From the NCBI GenBank assembly GCA_030549495.1, contig JAUIRK010001043.1, positions 434,001 through 498,000 on the forward strand: a DNA stretch of 64,000 nt, read 5' to 3'. Position numbers and translations under genes: made by a program. The first letter of the stretch is position 1. Each line of letters begins with the position of its first letter. A model generated the notes under the pieces. That model was not told where the DNA came from. It saw only the letters and a list, made by a program, of their open reading frames with translations, and made no database searches. Origin of the DNA: Nectonema munidae (taxonomy: Eukaryota; Nematomorpha; Nectonematoida; Nectonematidae). Positions 21,874-33,293 of this stretch are shown piece by piece.

Positions 21874-22435
21874 GAGAAAAATAAAAATCTAAATAAAAAT
21901 GCTTGATATAAATTTTAAAAAACATAGTAAAACTAATTCTAACAGAGATTAGAATGAACAAAGTATTTTTATCTAGTTCAACGTTTAAGTTTGGGTATTC
22001 ATTTTTAAACAATATTTATTCTGTACACAAATTCAAAAAATTATTTTTGAAACGAATGAAAAATGAAAATAAAAGATTAATATAAGAACAAAAAACTTTA
22101 GAAAAATTAATATATTTTTTTATAAATAAAAAAAACAAACTTTATTGACGAAAAAATGCCATTTTGAGTTGGATGGAAGCTGAGATAAAAATATTATGAC
22201 CGTATTTGAGAGGTATTTTCCTTATTTCAGACTGCCTAAAAGTGACCGTAGTCTGAATAAAGAGGTGACCTTAATTGAGAGGTAAAAATCTTATAAAGTA
22301 GAATTAATTTTTTTTGAGACTGTACTGACCTGACCGCAATAAAGACGTGACCGCTTAGAGAGGTTTCACTGTATATGATATAAATAAAAAAATTTATTTA
22401 TTTTCTTTCCTTAGATTGTTTTATAATCTAAATAA

Positions 22436-23700
22436 TAAAATGGAAAATCATGATCTTACTGAAGAAATTTTTGAAAGCTGTTCAGAAAGTGGCGATACAA
22501 TTTCAACTGAAATTGAAAAATATTTTTGCTTGTTTTTCAAAAGATTTTCATCTTGATTCCTCTGATATTTCTTTGGATCAAAGTTTGATGGAAGTTGAAG
22601 TCAGTAATTTTATTCAATCAAAACATAATTCCAAAACAACAAAGTTTTTTTTCATTTCTAGTTGGTGTCTTCTTTTTGATATAAAGATTCTAAAGCTCTT
22701 CTCATTCTTAAATGTACTTTGATAAAGGAGAAAAATTTATTTGGTGGAAATTGGGAAATTTATCTTGAAGACTTGAAAAAGTTCATCAGATTATTTTATG
22801 CAAGAGGAATATTTACACCCAAACTTGCTTCTGTCTCAGATCTTTGGTCAAAAAAAAGAGGTATTTTTCTTTTAGAAAAAACAATGCGTAGAAATAGATT
22901 CAGAAGTTTGGAACATGTTTATTGAAAACTGTCCTTTTTTATAATCCATCTTCAAACTAGGTGTCCAATACGACAATATATGCTGAATAAGCCCGCTAAA
23001 TTTCGAATAAAATTCTCGCTGTTAGTGGATGTTGAATCAAAGTTTGTTTTGAATGCCCCTATTTACACTGGCAAAGATGAAAGCTTTTTCTAAATCAGGT
23101 GTATAACCTTACTACTTGATAATAGTTTCTTCGCGTCGCTAAATTTCGCAAAGGCACTGAAAAAAGGAAAACAATCATTGTTGGAACAATTAGAAGCTCT
23201 AAGAGAGAAATTCCAGAAATTTGTAAAGAACTAGCCTTTGATAAAAACTCAAATATTTTTACAACAAAACTTTTTCAAGAAGTAGATTCAAAATGCGCAT
23301 TAACATCTTTGAAAGTGAAAAATAAGAAAAGTGTTCATATTTTAAGCTCTCTTCATGAAAACGTAGTCACAGAGTTTAATAAAAAGCCTATTGTGTGCAC
23401 GTATTTGACAAAATGGCTAAACAGTGTGTAGACGATGGCCTGTTCATGTTTTTTGTTGTATGCCTTATATAGCACATACACAATTTAGCATCTGAACTGG
23501 TAAAAAATGGAAGAAAAAAGTGAGGATATGGAAGATGTAGAAGAAAAGTCACAAGAAAGAAGACAGTGTAAAATAAAGATGTGTAAAAATAATAAAACAA
23601 GATGTAAATGCCTTAAATGTAGAAAATTAGCTTGTAGAAATGAAAAATGATTTGCAAAAAGTATGAAAGTTGATGTGATTTTATTTCAGAATAACTAAAA
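22436..23700 (+). pseudogene. piggyBac transposase, degraded
   Basis: Pieces in several frames keep piggyBac order. EDLKKFIRLFYARGIF and DLWSKKRGIF with TMRRNRFRSLEHV lie near 22770-22920. RQYMLNKPAKFRIKFSLLVD, followed by VESKFVLNAPIYTGKDE, lies near 22970-23085, with the conserved KPAKFGIKFWxxVD box. GTIRSSKREIPEICKELAF is near 23190, and a Cys-rich tail with KTRCKCLKCRKLAC near 23600. It has several frameshifts. It sits inside the hAT element. The TTAA-bounded ends were not found. Confidence 0.8.
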
Positions 23701-23759
23701 CTCTAAAGTTTTCAATTTCATCAAACAGTTGAAAAAACACCGACTTTTTTGAAGCATCT

Positions 23760-24200
23760 CCAGGTGTAATTGATACCCAGATTCATTGACCTCATGAGTT
23801 GAAAATAGAAAAATTTGAAAAATACTATCAATTTATCAAAAATCCATTTATAATCTTGATTAGTTTTCTGGCCTCATGAGAGTTCTTAATTCAAGAACAG
23901 TTTATTGATTTGATTAATGATTGAGGAGGTGCAAAGCACATTTTTTGTGAAAAGTCTCATAGCGATTCTTCGATTGAAATAGGACAGTCCTGTGCTGATG
24001 TTGCAAGGATTGCTCTGAAAGTTCTCATTCGATTTGCCACTACATATGAGTGTGAGCAATCGTTTTCCATGCTACTTGCCATTAAAAAACAGATGGGAAG
24101 TGAGTACTGTTATGAAAGTTGCATTGGGCCTTGACAGAGCAGATACACATATTGACATTGATTGGATTATTCAGACAATTTTTGAATGAACAATTATGTC
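23760..24200 (+). pseudogene. hAT transposase C-terminal remnant
   Basis: A degraded frame holds SADVARIALKVLIRFATTYE then CEQSFSMLLAIKKQ, the conserved FxTTYLCExxFSxLxxIK core of the hAT dimerisation region. A small shift after IKKQMGS leads to MKVALGLDRADTHIDI-like text, the usual end. It probably belongs to the same hAT copy as the BED-finger remnant near 19620. Confidence 0.65.
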
Positions 24201-24458
24201 ATTTTTTAGTACAATTCTTTATATGTGATTTATTTTTTTTAAACGAGACCCCCATCCATTTAAAAAAGTATAAAGAGACAAACCTCTACGTTTAAAATTT
24301 TTACAAAGTTTGTGAACCACTGTTTTATCTCAACAAGAGAACAAAATCATTCATATATGAGAGATCTATACTCTTCGGAATTAAGGCGTTAGCCCACCTT
24401 GTTGCCATTTTTCAGTTATTGAAACGGATGGTCACAGTCTCCTTGTATAATCTATAGG

Positions 24459-24844
24459 GCAGAGGCCGGGAACTTTTTTGACTAAAAGAGCTCAAAAACA
24501 CATAAATTAAAATCTAATCCTCTGAGAGCGATATATATTTTTAAATCCTGATTACAACTAAATGTAAAAAGAAGACCAACAATTTTTTAGTATAATAAAA
24601 CTCTGAATTTATTTTAAACAACATTGTTTTATCGAAGTTATGAGCAAAGTCTGCAGCTTTATGTGTGTCGTCGTGATTCGTAATGATGACGAAATTTAGG
24701 AGAGTGAAGGATTGGGAAGAAGGAAATGCATCATCGCAATACCTCCCTTTATCCTCCTGAAGGCCACTTAATTTATCTGAGAGCCAGATGCCGTCATCAA
24801 AAGAGCTATGTCTGGCTCGCGAGCCATAGGTTCCCGACCCCTGG
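24459..24844. mobile_element. hAT-type MITE
   Basis: 386 bp between perfect 8-bp duplications, tctatagg, at 24451-24458 and 24845-24852. The right end, read in reverse, starts CAGGGGTCGGGAACCTATGG, with GCTCGCGAGCC following, a well-known hAT terminus. The left end CAGAGGCCGGGAAC is more decayed. No coding content. Confidence 0.88.
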
Positions 24845-24852
24845 TCTATAGG

Positions 24853-27589
24853 ATAAGCTATACTCTGACGAAGTGAAGGGTTTATACCATGACTCTAAAA
24901 ATGTTCCATTTTGTACATTTTTAGGGAACAGAATTTTTGGGTGAGCCGATTCTGTGTTTCTTGTTCAAAGATTAAAATGTCTCTGTCTTCTAAAGACCGT
25001 ATGTAAAGAGGCTAAAAGATATCACCAAAAGTATAAAGAAAGGTAACGTAAAACGCAGGATTTCTGACTTGAAGTACTTAGAATTATTTAACGTCATCTC
25101 TTTTCCAACTTCCAGTAAAGAAAGGACACTCTATATGCTTACAAGAATAAAACTTTTTTTTTAAATCTTCCACTCCGAAATCATTGAAAACAAAAAAGTG
25201 CATCACAATATAAAAAAGGTATTACAGTATAACAACATATTTTAAGTGGTATGCGATAAAATAACATATGTGGTTATGGAATTGCTTATAATGAATCATA
25301 TTCTTTTCCAGACTTAGTTTTTAAATTTGTAACTTTTCTCGGTAAAATTATTTTCAAAATAGACAAAGCCCACTTTCTATCTTCTCAATATCTGTCTTGC
25401 ACTAAATTTCATAAAAGTGAAGAAAAAGAGTTAACACCATTAGAGAAGTATGTGTTGTGCCAGCTCATATTGACAATGTTTCGAATATGTTCCAAAATGT
25501 CTGACACGGATATGTCTGCAAAGTTAGCGATGGGATAATTAGGCGATATATCAGAGCAGCACTAGTTCAAATCCAGCATTGAGACTGACTGCCTAACTTC
25601 TACGAATTTTTTTTCTATAAACCAATTCACAAATCACCCCGCTTCTTATAATAATCAATAACATGAAAATTAAAGGAATCACTTTTTTTCTTGATTTTTG
25701 TGTATTTTTGTTCGGGTACAATTTTAGAGTTGGATTCCAATTTTTTTTACTAAATAATTTTTTAAGTGTTTTTTAACAATGAAAAAAACCGGTCAATTTT
25801 TGAAGCATATTGACTTGACTCCAATTTCCAATATAAGCATGTCACTTTTACTCTTTGTGCTGTTACTTTGGTGCCTCTGCTTCCATTTCTTGGTTCGCAT
25901 TTTTGCTTCTTATCGATGTCCTCCATATAAATAGATGTAGCCGGAGTTTGAGTTTATTCTCCCGCTTGCACCCGCCTCATCCCCTTAAAATTTCCGACCT
26001 GCAACCCTGGGAATCACTCTCTTTTTTTTATTTTTTTTTTTATGAACTTTTTCTTCAAAAGTAAAATGAGTTTTGTGAGAGCGTGTGGATTATATTTGCG
26101 TGTTGAAGCGATTATTTTGATTCCAGCACCTCTATCATGCCTCATATCTCCGATACAAAAGAACCCTCCCTATCATCTAATCATACTTTCTTTCCTCTCA
26201 TCCATTTCTTTGCTTTTACATGAAATATTACTGACAGTTGACACTACCTCTAACGCGGAAATCAATTAATTCAGACCTTTGTCGTTAACTTTGATTATAC
26301 CGGAAATTTTTAAGTTAGTAAAATTATTCAATTATAACACCTGACCTTCTTAAAGGCTTAGAAAAAAAAGTTTCATAAATATAAGAAGAACTAATGAGTA
26401 TTTATATTTTGCAAGAAAAACTAATTAGAGAAAGACCAAGGTATCTAAAACAATTAGTTTAAAAGTACATCTGAAAGTTAACTTACATTTTATAATGTGC
26501 AACAATTTTTTTGTTGTACTTCTATAGTATTATTAAACTGACATCTGACATTGAATTTGAGTTCGAGACAAGTTTGCAGTGAGAGAAATCGAGTAAGCAA
26601 AGTGTGATTTTTTTTTAGAATTCGAAGCATTTCATATGTGTATATGATGTGCCTTTCCTCATTTGATATTAAGATGCGCTTTAAGGTGAGCTAGAGATCT
26701 CGATGCTAGAGTCTCAACCACCTTTTCTTCCTTGCATGTTCCAATAACTCATCTGTGTTCTCATTTACTCTATGAACGATACGAATTTTTTCTTCAATTT
26801 TCTGATAAATGTGCTTTCTTTGCCTTCATAGATTGAAAGACTGCTTAATTAAGGCATAAATTCTTGTTGAAGTTTTTTTTTCAAGGTTAGCATTACTATT
26901 GCTCACTCAAAACTTCTGACTTTTTTCTGTTTGATGTTTGTAAGGCCTTCTCCTCATCATACGAATGTTCTTGTTTTCTAGAAGTATCGCAGCGCGAACA
27001 AAACACATCAATACTGGGTGGTCGGAGGTCATAGTAAAGAAAGGATATGAATAAACGTTTTTGTGAATCGTAGACAAACAAACAAACTCAAACTAGCTAT
27101 ACTAGACTCATGTAGGTCGCATACACAGGACAGCATGGCAATTCCTTTTAATGTACCTTCAACTGGCGGTGGCTACTTCATTTCTTTATCATTTAAAAGT
27201 AAGGACGAAATATAACGTATAAGTAATGTAGTAAAAATTTGGAAATCAACCTTTCCTACTTTTTGCTGTGATGGAAGCAAGCTTTCTACAATTTTCATTT
27301 ATCAAACTTCAAGTTCCAGTTTCCAAATTTGTTTTTTCCTTCAAATTTCTATAAATCAAAAGATACCTCCTTTCATTTTTATAGCATCTCTTCAAAATAC
27401 ATACCAGGTACTCGGTTTTCGTGATGCCTCCAACATTCTAACCTTTTATACTGTTCCGCATATAAAGATGGTTATGCCACATATATATACATGAAAAATA
27501 CCATTTTATTTCTTTTTTTTGTGTACAATATTTGTGTACTAGTCTAATTTTCTCTTTTTCACCTACAAATAGTCTTCTTTCTGTTACAG
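24853..27589 (+). other. Region upstream of the first identified phosphatase exon
   Basis: About 2.7 kb that should contain the promoter and first exon or exons of the phosphatase gene. One candidate ATG stretch at 27135-27199 (MAIPFNVPSTGGG...) ends at a good donor GTAAGG, but its phase does not fit the exon at 27590, so it is not accepted. A weak tRNA-like SINE head lies at 25528-25595. Confidence 0.4.
25528..25595 (+). mobile_element. Possible tRNA-like SINE head
   Basis: GGATAATTAGGCGATATATC and a B-box-like AGTTCAAATCC 20 bases later resemble a decayed tRNA-derived head. No duplication or tail identified; weak. Confidence 0.25.
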
Positions 27590-27982
27590 GCAGACCTACG
27601 ACAGTGAGGGAAGCTTTGCTTCCGATGTTCTGCGACGCCACGAAGTTTCATTTGAAGCCTTCAACAAGATCCCCTTTGTGTCGAAGATTGAAGCGAATAG
27701 GCTCGCCTCGAATTGTCCCATCGAAGATCGCCACTCCGCCACCTTCTGCCCCAATTCCCACACTATATGGGCCGGTGTTTTCGATGGCCACTCCGGCCCA
27801 TTTTGCGCAGAAACAGTGTCCACCTGGCTCTTCCATTACGTGTCCATCATCTCGGATCCCGAGAACGCTATAAAGCATCAAAGCTCGTGCATCCACTGGC
27901 TCCTAAAAACCTACGATTCCATTCACCCACACCGCCACACCCAACAAAGTTTCTCCCATTCCTCATTCGACAGAATAAAGGA
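27590..27982 (+). CDS. Pdp: Pyruvate dehydrogenase phosphatase, coding exon (first identified)
   Basis: Exon after a good acceptor (TTCTGTTACAG). It starts with the last base of a split codon and ends GA before the donor GTACTC. It encodes 130 full codons. SDVLRRHEVSFEAFN and NRLASNCPIEDRHSATF match the phosphatase N-terminal core, whose counterpart in mammals reads NQLxxNxPxEDRRS. GVFDGHSGPFCAETVSTWLF contains the metal-binding DGH of PP2C enzymes. The enzyme reactivates the pyruvate dehydrogenase complex in the mitochondrial matrix by removing phosphate from the E1 alpha subunit. The exon is less AT-rich than its surroundings. The mitochondrial presequence must lie in an upstream exon that was not found. 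Confidence 0.92.
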
Positions 27983-30027
27983 GTACTCTACTTCTTAACT
28001 TTTCATTTCACGCCACTCACCGCCAAAATAATGCATTAACTTTGAATTCAAATGCCCAGTGGCGTATTCTCGGGGGGGGGGGGGGGGATTGGACCATAAC
28101 CGCCTTTTCTTAAAATGAAGTATCCAAATTTTATTCTTCCTTGTCTTCCAGTTTATTTGAAATTGATATATGCTAGAAATTTAATGTTATATGAATTACT
28201 TTTAAAAAAAATAATCTAAGCTCCTCCTCCACATTAAAATTAATGAAATTAGTGGCAAAGGGGGGGGGGGATGAGAAAACTTGGCTCGGCCTTGCAACAA
28301 TGAGAAGTAGAAGCTACACATTTGAGACAGCCGTACCATATGTCGGCTTACATATCGTCGGTTGCCTGATACTACACTTACTTACCTCTGCTACTGCGAA
28401 AAGGTAGTGCACGCTGTGAGAATTTTTGTAGAGAAAAGTGTTCGCTCGGTTTCAAATAAAAATGAGCTGTGTAGCGTTAGTTTTGGATTTAGATGATCAT
28501 TTTGTGCTTATGAATTGATTGCACCCTTGTCGTTTCAAATCAATCTAAGTGAAGTAAAGCACTAGTTTTCAGTTGTAAAGTGCCTTTTTTAAATTCTAAA
28601 TTTGTTCTTAGTTATCACAAGTACTCGATTTGAACGCGAAGTTTCGTTTCATACAATTTTGTCAACTTTTTTTTTTCTTGTAATTATTTAGAAAGGGCAA
28701 TCTAGAATTTAAAAAAAGTCAATTTTGAACTTGAAATGTTATATATAGGTCGTATGTAGCTGAGAAATGTGTTTAACTTCACTTTGATTGATTAGAAACC
28801 CCCACACCGAAATGAATTCACAAGCATGAAATGACTATCAATCAAAACTAGCCGTTGATGGCTATCTCGCTGATACACACACCACAGTCCTTGAGACACG
28901 ACTTCAAACCTCACAGCAAAAGACCATACTTTTTCAAAGTGGATTTGAACACACAAAACGGCGAACCGATGAGGCTATATATGTTTGAGATATATAATAC
29001 TAAGTATACAAATTACGAGGTTGTCAATTTTAGCCAAATTCACCAACCAGTTTCAAGTGGCTCATACCTCAAAATATGAAAGCACTACACTTACACGCCT
29101 TTTCTAATATCAGATATATTGTAAACGTTCCACCCTAACTTAACTCTAATGTAGGATATCTCTTGAAGTACATGTGGGTTGGAGATTATGTGATGGATCT
29201 TCTCAAACTTCCCTCTACCATTTCAATATTGAATGTCTTGAAATATCAATAAAAATGATATAAAATAATATACAAAATTCCATTTAAAAAGAAATCAGAC
29301 TATTTGTCTTCGCGATTCTCCTCGTCAAAGGACTAAACATTTAAATGTTTTTTAATTGGTAGAAATGTTAAACTTTTAAAGGAATTAGAAAAATGATTCC
29401 TAAATTTATTTAAGACACAAATTTAGGATCGATGTTTAGAAAGTTTTAGAAATAATATTAGGATGAATTATTGTTTTTAAATATGGAAAAAATAGAAATT
29501 TATTTTGATGAAAGAGAAATATAAGTGAAAGGTTTTTAATTTGCTAACCCTGGAAGCTTCTAAGCGACGAATTTTTGTTTTACATAAATGCACACGGGTG
29601 TCACAGCGTCATTATATTAAAATATGTTAGTTTCAAATCAGATATGTGTGACAGTGCGTCACCATTTAACGTATACAGTTGTCAATCACATTTTTAAGGG
29701 ATTTAACTGGTTTATTGGATATCAATTAAAAAAGTTTACCACAAATGTCATTTTGGTGCTTTTGGAGCAGATTTTATGCCGGAAGCCCTTCCTGACGGAA
29801 CCTTCACTTTGAACTGGTTGTTCTTTTGATGTGACAGTCGGAAACCCCTTTTAAAAATTGGAAACTTGTGACTTAAATGATTGATTGATTGTTGGAGTTT
29901 TACGTACACACATTTGCATATACACTTTTTGACATTCTTGACTCAAACTTTGCTATTCATTTGTCTTAATACACGTCCGACAAAAAAGATCTAGACATAC
30001 AACATACATAGGAATACATAGATGCTT

Positions 30028-30614
30028 CAGGGACGTAGCCAGAAAGAAATTTAAGAGGTGCTAAAAGCCAAAAAATATAAAAAAATTTTAAGCTAAAATT
30101 CCAAAATCTCTATATCTTATTATATCTCCATATTAAAGGTAAAGGTACCGTTGATGTGTTAATTAACATTGACAAGGCACTGATGTACCGCTTATGTCAA
30201 ACTCTGAACAGAATTGTATTGATGAGGAATCGAACCCATAGGCTTCCATGCTGAGTCCATCATCTCAATCAACCTGTCATGCCACCCTAATATTCTTAAT
30301 TAATATTTCTTTCATGCGTCTTCTTTAGGAAAGATTGTTCGATTTCATGTAAAAGTTCTCTAATAACTTTTAGAAAAGTTATTAATTTTAAAAATTTACG
30401 GAGGTAGATGGCAAACGTTTTTTTTTAAATAATTCTTGAAATTTATTTTAAAAGAATTTGTGTCTGAAACTGAACCCTAAAACAAGTTAACTTTTTTGGA
30501 AAGTCTACTTAAGAGCCAAGAAAGTTTTTTAATGATATAAAATTGAAAAATTCAAAATTATTGGTGAAGCCAAAGGCTTTTTCACCCCTTCTCGCCCGGC
30601 TGTGCGTCCCTGAT
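30028..30614. mobile_element. Possible hAT-type non-autonomous element
   Basis: CAGGGACGTAGCC at the left and, in reverse, CAGGGACGCACAGCC at the right could be terminal inverted repeats. Flanks agree poorly (5 of 8 bases). A SINE lies inside. Confidence 0.4.
30137..30288 (-). mobile_element. tRNA-derived SINE, family with copy at 48.5 kb
   Basis: On minus: an A-box-like TGGCATGACAGGTTGA, a B box GGTTCGATTCC about 45 bases later, then a body (CATAAGCGGTACATCAGTGC) and an ACCTTT repeat tail. About 85-90 percent identical to 48549-48694 over the head and body. Confidence 0.75.
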
Positions 30615-30718
30615 GGATACCTACATATATTGACATTAGACACCCACACACTGAAATACGTAAAGCTCAAAAATAGCTGTATATCCCATTTAGCATCCCT
30701 TCCTCTCGTGCATTTTAG

Positions 30719-30984
30719 ATTCATCTCTTCCATGGAGTTTCGCGAGCACCAAAGACACCTCTCCCCCAAGCAACTGTTCGCAAAGTCGTTTCTCGCTTTA
30801 GACGCCTATCTCTCTTCCATTGCGTCATCTTTTGTCGACTCATTCCAAACAGTTTCTAGAAAGCAACTGCAGTCGTGTCTCGCAGGCTCTACCTGTTGCC
30901 TAGCTCAAATCAGCACTTCCCAGACCTCCCACAAGTATCCCGTGATCAACGTGGCCAACGTTGGAGACAGCAGAGCTATTCTAG
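30719..30984 (+). CDS. Pdp: Pyruvate dehydrogenase phosphatase, coding exon (second identified)
   Basis: Acceptor CGTGCATTTTAG; the first base completes the Glu codon begun in the previous exon. The donor is at CTAG/GTTCGC, leaving one base of a Gly codon. It encodes SPKQLFAKSFLALDAYLSSI, CLAGSTCCLAQIS and INVANVGDSRAIL. The last matches the PP2C strand VANxGDSRAxLG; GST/CC corresponds to SGATAC in mammals. The open frame upstream of 30719 is intron and transposon sequence and is not part of the protein. Confidence 0.92.
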
Positions 30985-31938
30985 GTTCGCATACTCCCTA
31001 TCTTTTTGATGTTGTTGTTGAGATGATTTATAGGCAATATTCTTCAATGTTCTCACCAAATTGATCAAGACCTCCTTTTGTTTTGTTGTAAAGTGAACAC
31101 ACATGTGTCTTTTGAAGCAAAAATTCGTGGAAAAACTCAGTGCTGAAGTCGGTGGAATCGGAGATTTTAAAGGGGAAATCCTTTGCTAAATCTATATCTA
31201 AGAGAACTTCAAAATGTCCGAGAAGAATTAGAAAAAACGCTATCCACACCTCATTTAACGAAATGAGAAAAATTTATTTAGAAAGAGGATTTAAAAATGG
31301 CGAAAATAAAATTGCAAAAATCTTATTAGTAGGGGCCTGGCAATAACATTGGCGTCAATGAAGAAATAAAATATGGACAGTGGCTTACCACAAGGCAGAT
31401 GTGATGAGCAGGCCGCTATGAGCGCAGAATTTAAAGAGCATCATCAATAAACATTTAATTGAGATATTTTACACTTAAATAGTAGTGACGTGTAACGATC
31501 TCAATTTTGCTTCTAAATGTATAAACGAATGCTTCCTTGAAAGGTTCAATCTTTTCGGTAGAATCTTCATAATGTTATTTTGCTGCTTTTCAGCGTTGTG
31601 TATCGTGACTGTCCAGTCTTTCAGCGCTAAAAGCGTCAAATAAGTTCCTTCCTAGTTGAGAATGTCTAAATTCTGATCAATCAGAACAAGCTATTTGGAT
31701 GAATATGGGAAAGTATAAAAGATAAAATTAAGGAGTCAGCTTTTTAAATACTTTAACTGAAAAAATGAGTTTAACTTCTGTCTCCTTCTTTGCTAGTCCA
31801 AGCTTGGCTTTGAATATTTAAGATTTTTAAGTATGTCTTGCAAGTAGATGGATATTGAAAAGCATGAAAGCAATGCTATTCCAAGTATCAAACACTAGAA
31901 GGACCATATTTTTGGAATCCACCTTTTTGAGGGCGAAG

Positions 31939-31954
31939 TGCGTCAATTGACGCA
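31939..31954. repeat. 16-bp perfect palindrome TGCGTCAATTGACGCA
   Basis: Directly downstream of a minus-strand piggyBac C-terminal remnant. Several piggyBac elements carry TGCGTCAATT-type internal repeats near their ends, so this may be the subterminal transposase-binding site of that copy (inference). Confidence 0.55.
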
Positions 31955-31959
31955 ATAAA

Positions 31960-32473
31960 AAAATAATCTGAAAATGTACATTTCTTTTGAAGGTATATAT
32001 AATTTATTGTTCAAAATTATTACAAACACTTCAAGAAACATATTTAATTGAAATTTTGAAGAATATTCGTCACAACGCCCTACAACACATGTACCGCAAA
32101 GAGTTTTACAACATAAACTTTTGATGATACAGTTAATTGAAGATTTATCTTTTTTTGAACAAGAGCGATCGGAAAATGAGTCCACACAAAGTTTTGCAAC
32201 AATTTTTTGGATGTAATCTTTTCTGCTGATCTTAGATTTGCAAACTTTTTCATAAATAACCCAATTATTTTTTTTCAAAAGTAAATTATTATCTCTGTAA
32301 AAAAATGTAGAATGGGATGAATGAGTAAAATTACGATTGCGTAGAATGAATGAAAAAAAAACAAAAAAGTACACTTGCGATGATGTTTGTCTTTGCCATA
32401 TATCCAGGAGTGATGAAGTAAATATAAACATTCGCTCAAGATGTCTTATTGCATCTATTTTTGTATACATCAC
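31960..32473 (-). pseudogene. piggyBac transposase C-terminal remnant
   Basis: A minus-strand frame of about 170 residues. NNWVIYEKVCKSKISRKDYI and QKIVAKLC resemble the segment before the C terminus of piggyBac transposases. A Cys-rich tail follows, with CIIKSLCCKTLCGTC then GRCDE, as in piggyBac zinc-binding tails. The N-terminal and catalytic parts were not found, so it is a 5'-deleted piece. It lies in a phosphatase intron in antisense. Confidence 0.55.
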
Positions 32474-33196
32474 CTAAAATAAAAAGGATCTTGTATTTTT
32501 TTATATTTTTTTATAAAAAGTCCATGTTAACAACACGTTCAGCTAGGATTTTTCGAGAAAGCTGCTACTTCAACGACTAATGTTCTTCATAGATTTTTAT
32601 TTTGTCAAGTCCATATAAAAGGTTCACATTTTTTAATGCGAAAACTGTTTGAGGCATAAATTCCTTAGTTTCAAAAGAACAATATGTCAAATGTTAATAT
32701 TTTTCTGATAAGATGCTTCGTTTCGCGACTAAATCTTTGCACCTAGTTTGATAATAAGCAAGAAGCTTTTGTTTCTAAGAAGTTTTGTAAATCTGTGAGA
32801 TTGTAATGGCGCAACATCGTTATAAAGAAAAAAGTCTTACTCTAATATTTAATTCTTAATGTTCAAAGTTGTAGCTGTGATTCAAGACTTTCTTTAAAAT
32901 ATTTACATGCAAGAAAAGAATTTGAGACTAAAAAGATCTTCAAATGCACTTCTATTTAGACTCTCTCCCAAAATCTTAAAAAGTAAAATGATTTTTCAAT
33001 AGGTATGCATTTTTGTTTTTCTTTATCCCTTTAAAGCTGCTACACTAATCTAAGGATGGTTTTTTGCATTTTTTACATCTAAGAGAAGTCTCTAATCCAA
33101 ATTAATCTTTTGCCATAATCCAAAAGGCCTGTTCGTCATAAACGCTATCAGAATTTCTACGTTAACTTTGTTCTTTTTTATAAAGAGCAATTTTAA

Positions 33197-33293
33197 CCCG
33201 TTAACGACCAGAATAATAAGATGATATCTAGTGTAAAGCAGAAGATTTGCATTTTTGTAAAGTCGACATATGTTGACTGTGGCCGATAACAGG
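33197..33293. mobile_element. piggyBac-type MITE, family B, copy 2
   Basis: TTAA at 33193-33196, then CCCGTTAACGACCAGAATAA. It ends GGCCGATAACAGG before a mutated TTAA (TTTA). Shares GTAAAGTCGACATATG with the 55495 copy; shorter by an internal deletion. Confidence 0.78.

Larger units (their letters stand above)
20185..22373 (-). mobile_element. Tigger/pogo element remnant
   Basis: The right end, read in reverse from 22371, is CAGTGAAACCTCTCTAAGCG, the classic Tigger-type terminus, followed by TA. Subterminal copies of GAGAGGTGACC-like words lie at 22205-22290. A dead transposase fills 20390-21873 on minus. At the left, a similar GAGAGGTGACCGC word (20200-20213) points the same way as the right end rather than inverted, so the true left terminus is lost or rearranged. 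Confidence 0.75.
19386..24322 (+). mobile_element. hAT element with nested insertions
   Basis: The left end CAGTGGTTTTCAAACT (19386) and the right end, read in reverse CAGTGGTTCACAAACTTTG (24322), are hAT-type ends 4.9 kb apart. Flanks ttctagct and ttttatct agree at 6 of 8 bases, a plausible aged target duplication. Transposase remnants of one hAT type lie near both ends: a BED-finger start near 19620-19735 and the C-terminal dimerisation region near 23990-24190. Between them lie a piggyBac MITE (19980-20109), a dead Tigger (to 22371) with another MITE, and a dead piggyBac (22436-23700). It is a stack of insertions. Confidence 0.65.
27983..30718 (+). other. Phosphatase intron
   Basis: 2.7-kb intron. 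It holds a poly-G run at 28063-28077 next to CAGTGGCGTATTCT (a possible MITE left end near 28050), an unrecognised 74-residue open stretch at 28855-29079, and a SINE at 30137-30288. It may also hold a larger element of which the ends CAGGGACGTAGCCAG (30028) and GGCTGTGCGTCCCTG (30614) could be the inverted termini; the target duplication is not convincing. Confidence 0.5.

Noticed and set aside
27135-27199. Possible first coding exon of the phosphatase (MAIPFNVPSTGGG, donor GTAAGG)
   Set aside because: It ends in phase 1, while the exon at 27590 needs a preceding phase of 2. It also does not look like a mitochondrial presequence.
28050-28300. Possible MITE with CAGTGGCGTATTCT and poly-G runs
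   Set aside because: No convincing right inverted end or target duplication was found, so it is only mentioned in the intron entry.
28855-29079. 74-residue open frame in a phosphatase intron
   Set aside because: No recognisable family or splice context. Recorded as part of the intron only.
30543-30718. Open frame leading into the second phosphatase exon
   Set aside because: It matches nothing in the phosphatase family and overlaps a likely transposon end. A good acceptor at 30718 gives the correct phase.
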